Origin: JACDDK01 sp038198445 | GTDB taxonomy: Bacteria > Actinomycetota > Rubrobacteria > Rubrobacterales > Rubrobacteraceae | Direction: 5' to 3' | Assembly (NCBI GenBank): GCA_038198445.1 | Contig: JBBPZZ010000171.1 | Location: 1-6,406, forward strand | DNA length: 6,406 bases | Shown here: positions 5,719-6,406 of the stretch, one piece after another | How the letters are laid out: the number at the start of each line of letters is the position of its first letter | How positions within the stretch are numbered: position 1 is the first letter of the stretch | Notes under the pieces: generated by a model | Databases searched by the model: none | The model's input: only the letters and a program-made list of their open reading frames with translations | What the model was told of the DNA's origin: nothing | Translations under genes and position numbers: made by a program

Positions 5719-6406
5719 TTGGTTCCTACAAGGATACTGCTCGCCACCGATGGTTCTCTAGAGTCGGCGCGGGCGGCGCGGGTGGCGGTTACGCTTTCAG
5801 GGAATCTGGATTCGGAATTGCATATCTTGCATGTCGGTCATGTGCGTCCCGTATACGTGGCCCCGGAGGCCATGATCGTGGACGCCGAGCTAGAGCAGAG
5901 AATACGTGGGGAGGCCGAGGAAGAGGCCCGTAAGACCCTCGACGGGGAGGTGGCTAAGATAGAGGAGATGGGCGGCGTCGTCGCGCGCGCCCACGTTGAG
6001 ATGGGCCGCACGGACGCGGAGATCGTACGTGTAGCCGAGGAGATCGGCGCGGGTTTGATCGTCGTGGGCAGCGGGGGACTCGGGCCTCTCAGGCGCGCCG
6101 TGATAGGGAGCGTTTCTTGCTCCGTGGTGCAACACGCGCATGGTCCCGTCCTGGTGGTTAGGGGCGACGGGAGTGAGAGAGACTATCTGCCGGGCAAGGT
6201 ACTGCTGGCTCTCGATGGGTCCAGGGAAGCGGACGTTGCGGTGCGGGCGGCCGTAGAAATCTCGGATGTCACCGGATCCGAGCTGCACCTCGTCTACGTC
6301 TTTCAGGCCGAGCCACCGGTACCCTACCCAAATCCCGTTATGGGAGAGAGTTGGGAGGCCAATTTCGAACGAATCAAACATGAGTGCGGGAAGTTCGTAG
6401 ATGAGC
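5719..6406 (+). CDS. Universal stress protein (UspA family), two Usp domains, 3' end outside window
   Basis: Usp proteins are cytoplasmic, often ATP-binding, and are induced in stress or growth arrest. The frame from TTG 5719 is open to the window end (229 codons visible). The first Usp domain spans about 1-148: it begins RILLATDGS, and carries the ATP-binding signature G117-x2-G120-x9-G130-S131 followed by PVLVV. A second domain begins at about 160 with KVLLALDGS and is cut off at residue 229, so the complete protein is probably around 290-310 residues, as in tandem-Usp proteins. The TTG start gives the standard opening MVPTRILLATDGS. The gene has its own promoter (5653-5681) and so is probably transcribed independently of the exporter. 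The intact nucleotide motif predicts ATP binding by domain 1; domain 2 cannot be judged. Confidence 0.92.
   Translation, partial: MVPTRILLATDGSLESARAARVAVTLSGNLDSELHILHVGHVRPVYVAPEAMIVDAELEQRIRGEAEEEARKTLDGEVAKIEEMGGVVARAHVEMGRTDAEIVRVAEEIGAGLIVVGSGGLGPLRRAVIGSVSCSVVQHAHGPVLVVRGDGSERDYLPGKVLLALDGSREADVAVRAAVEISDVTGSELHLVYVFQAEPPVPYPNPVMGESWEANFERIKHECGKFVDE

Noticed and set aside
5684..5740. ATG 5684 as a short upstream frame or alternative start for the stress gene.
   Set aside because: It is out of frame with the Usp domains and lies only three bases after the -10 box, so it is upstream of the likely transcript start.
5890..6381. A 163-codon minus-strand frame at the window end.
   Set aside because: It is antisense to the universal stress protein, whose motifs are unmistakable; the minus-strand product has no family features.

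Overview
The window is GC-rich, gene-dense bacterial chromosome: short gaps, AGGAGG-type ribosome binding sites in places and apparently leaderless starts elsewhere. Gene content and style suggest a high-GC Gram-positive, perhaps a Rubrobacter-like actinobacterium. That assignment is an inference from general look, not from a marker gene. All recognised genes belong to common housekeeping or accessory families. I see no insertion sequence, CRISPR array, phage gene, tRNA or rRNA.

Layout. Bases 1-123 (+) are the unrecognised C-terminal tail of a protein that begins outside the window. A GNAT acetyltransferase reading frame (113-559, +) overlaps it by 11 bases and carries an in-frame TGA at 203-205, where a tryptophan would fit; only its C-terminal acetyl-CoA-binding part is readable, from a GTG at 242. 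Converging on it is a CNNM/CorC (HlyC/CorC) family membrane protein with DUF21, paired CBS and CorC_HlyC domains (597-1958, -). Its first membrane helix is encoded upstream of any ATG/GTG/TTG codon, so a CTG start is proposed. Next, in the same direction, is a D-2-hydroxyacid dehydrogenase (2091-3125, -). The gap between them holds a palindrome with a TATATT -10-like box in its loop. Divergent from the dehydrogenase is a Nudix hydrolase of the isopentenyl-diphosphate-isomerase-like type (about 3202-3834, +). It shares its stop tetranucleotide CTAG with a convergent alanine-rich helical protein of unknown function (3831-4322, -). Divergent from that is a major facilitator exporter (4421-5635, +; alternative start 4373). 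The last gene is a tandem-domain universal stress protein (5719 to the window end, +), preceded by an AT-rich gap with a near-consensus sigma-70-type promoter.

How the genes work together. Orientation changes at almost every boundary (+ + - - + - + +), so this is a set of mostly single-gene units rather than an operon. No shared pathway is evident. The universal stress protein, exporter, Nudix hydrolase and CNNM/CorC protein could loosely be called stress or homeostasis functions, but adjacency does not prove that. No previously undescribed multi-gene system is visible. The points most worth checking are the interrupted GNAT gene, the non-standard start of the CNNM/CorC gene, the palindromic promoter region in front of it, the divergent leaderless-looking promoters around 4323-4420, and the unrecognised 163-residue protein.
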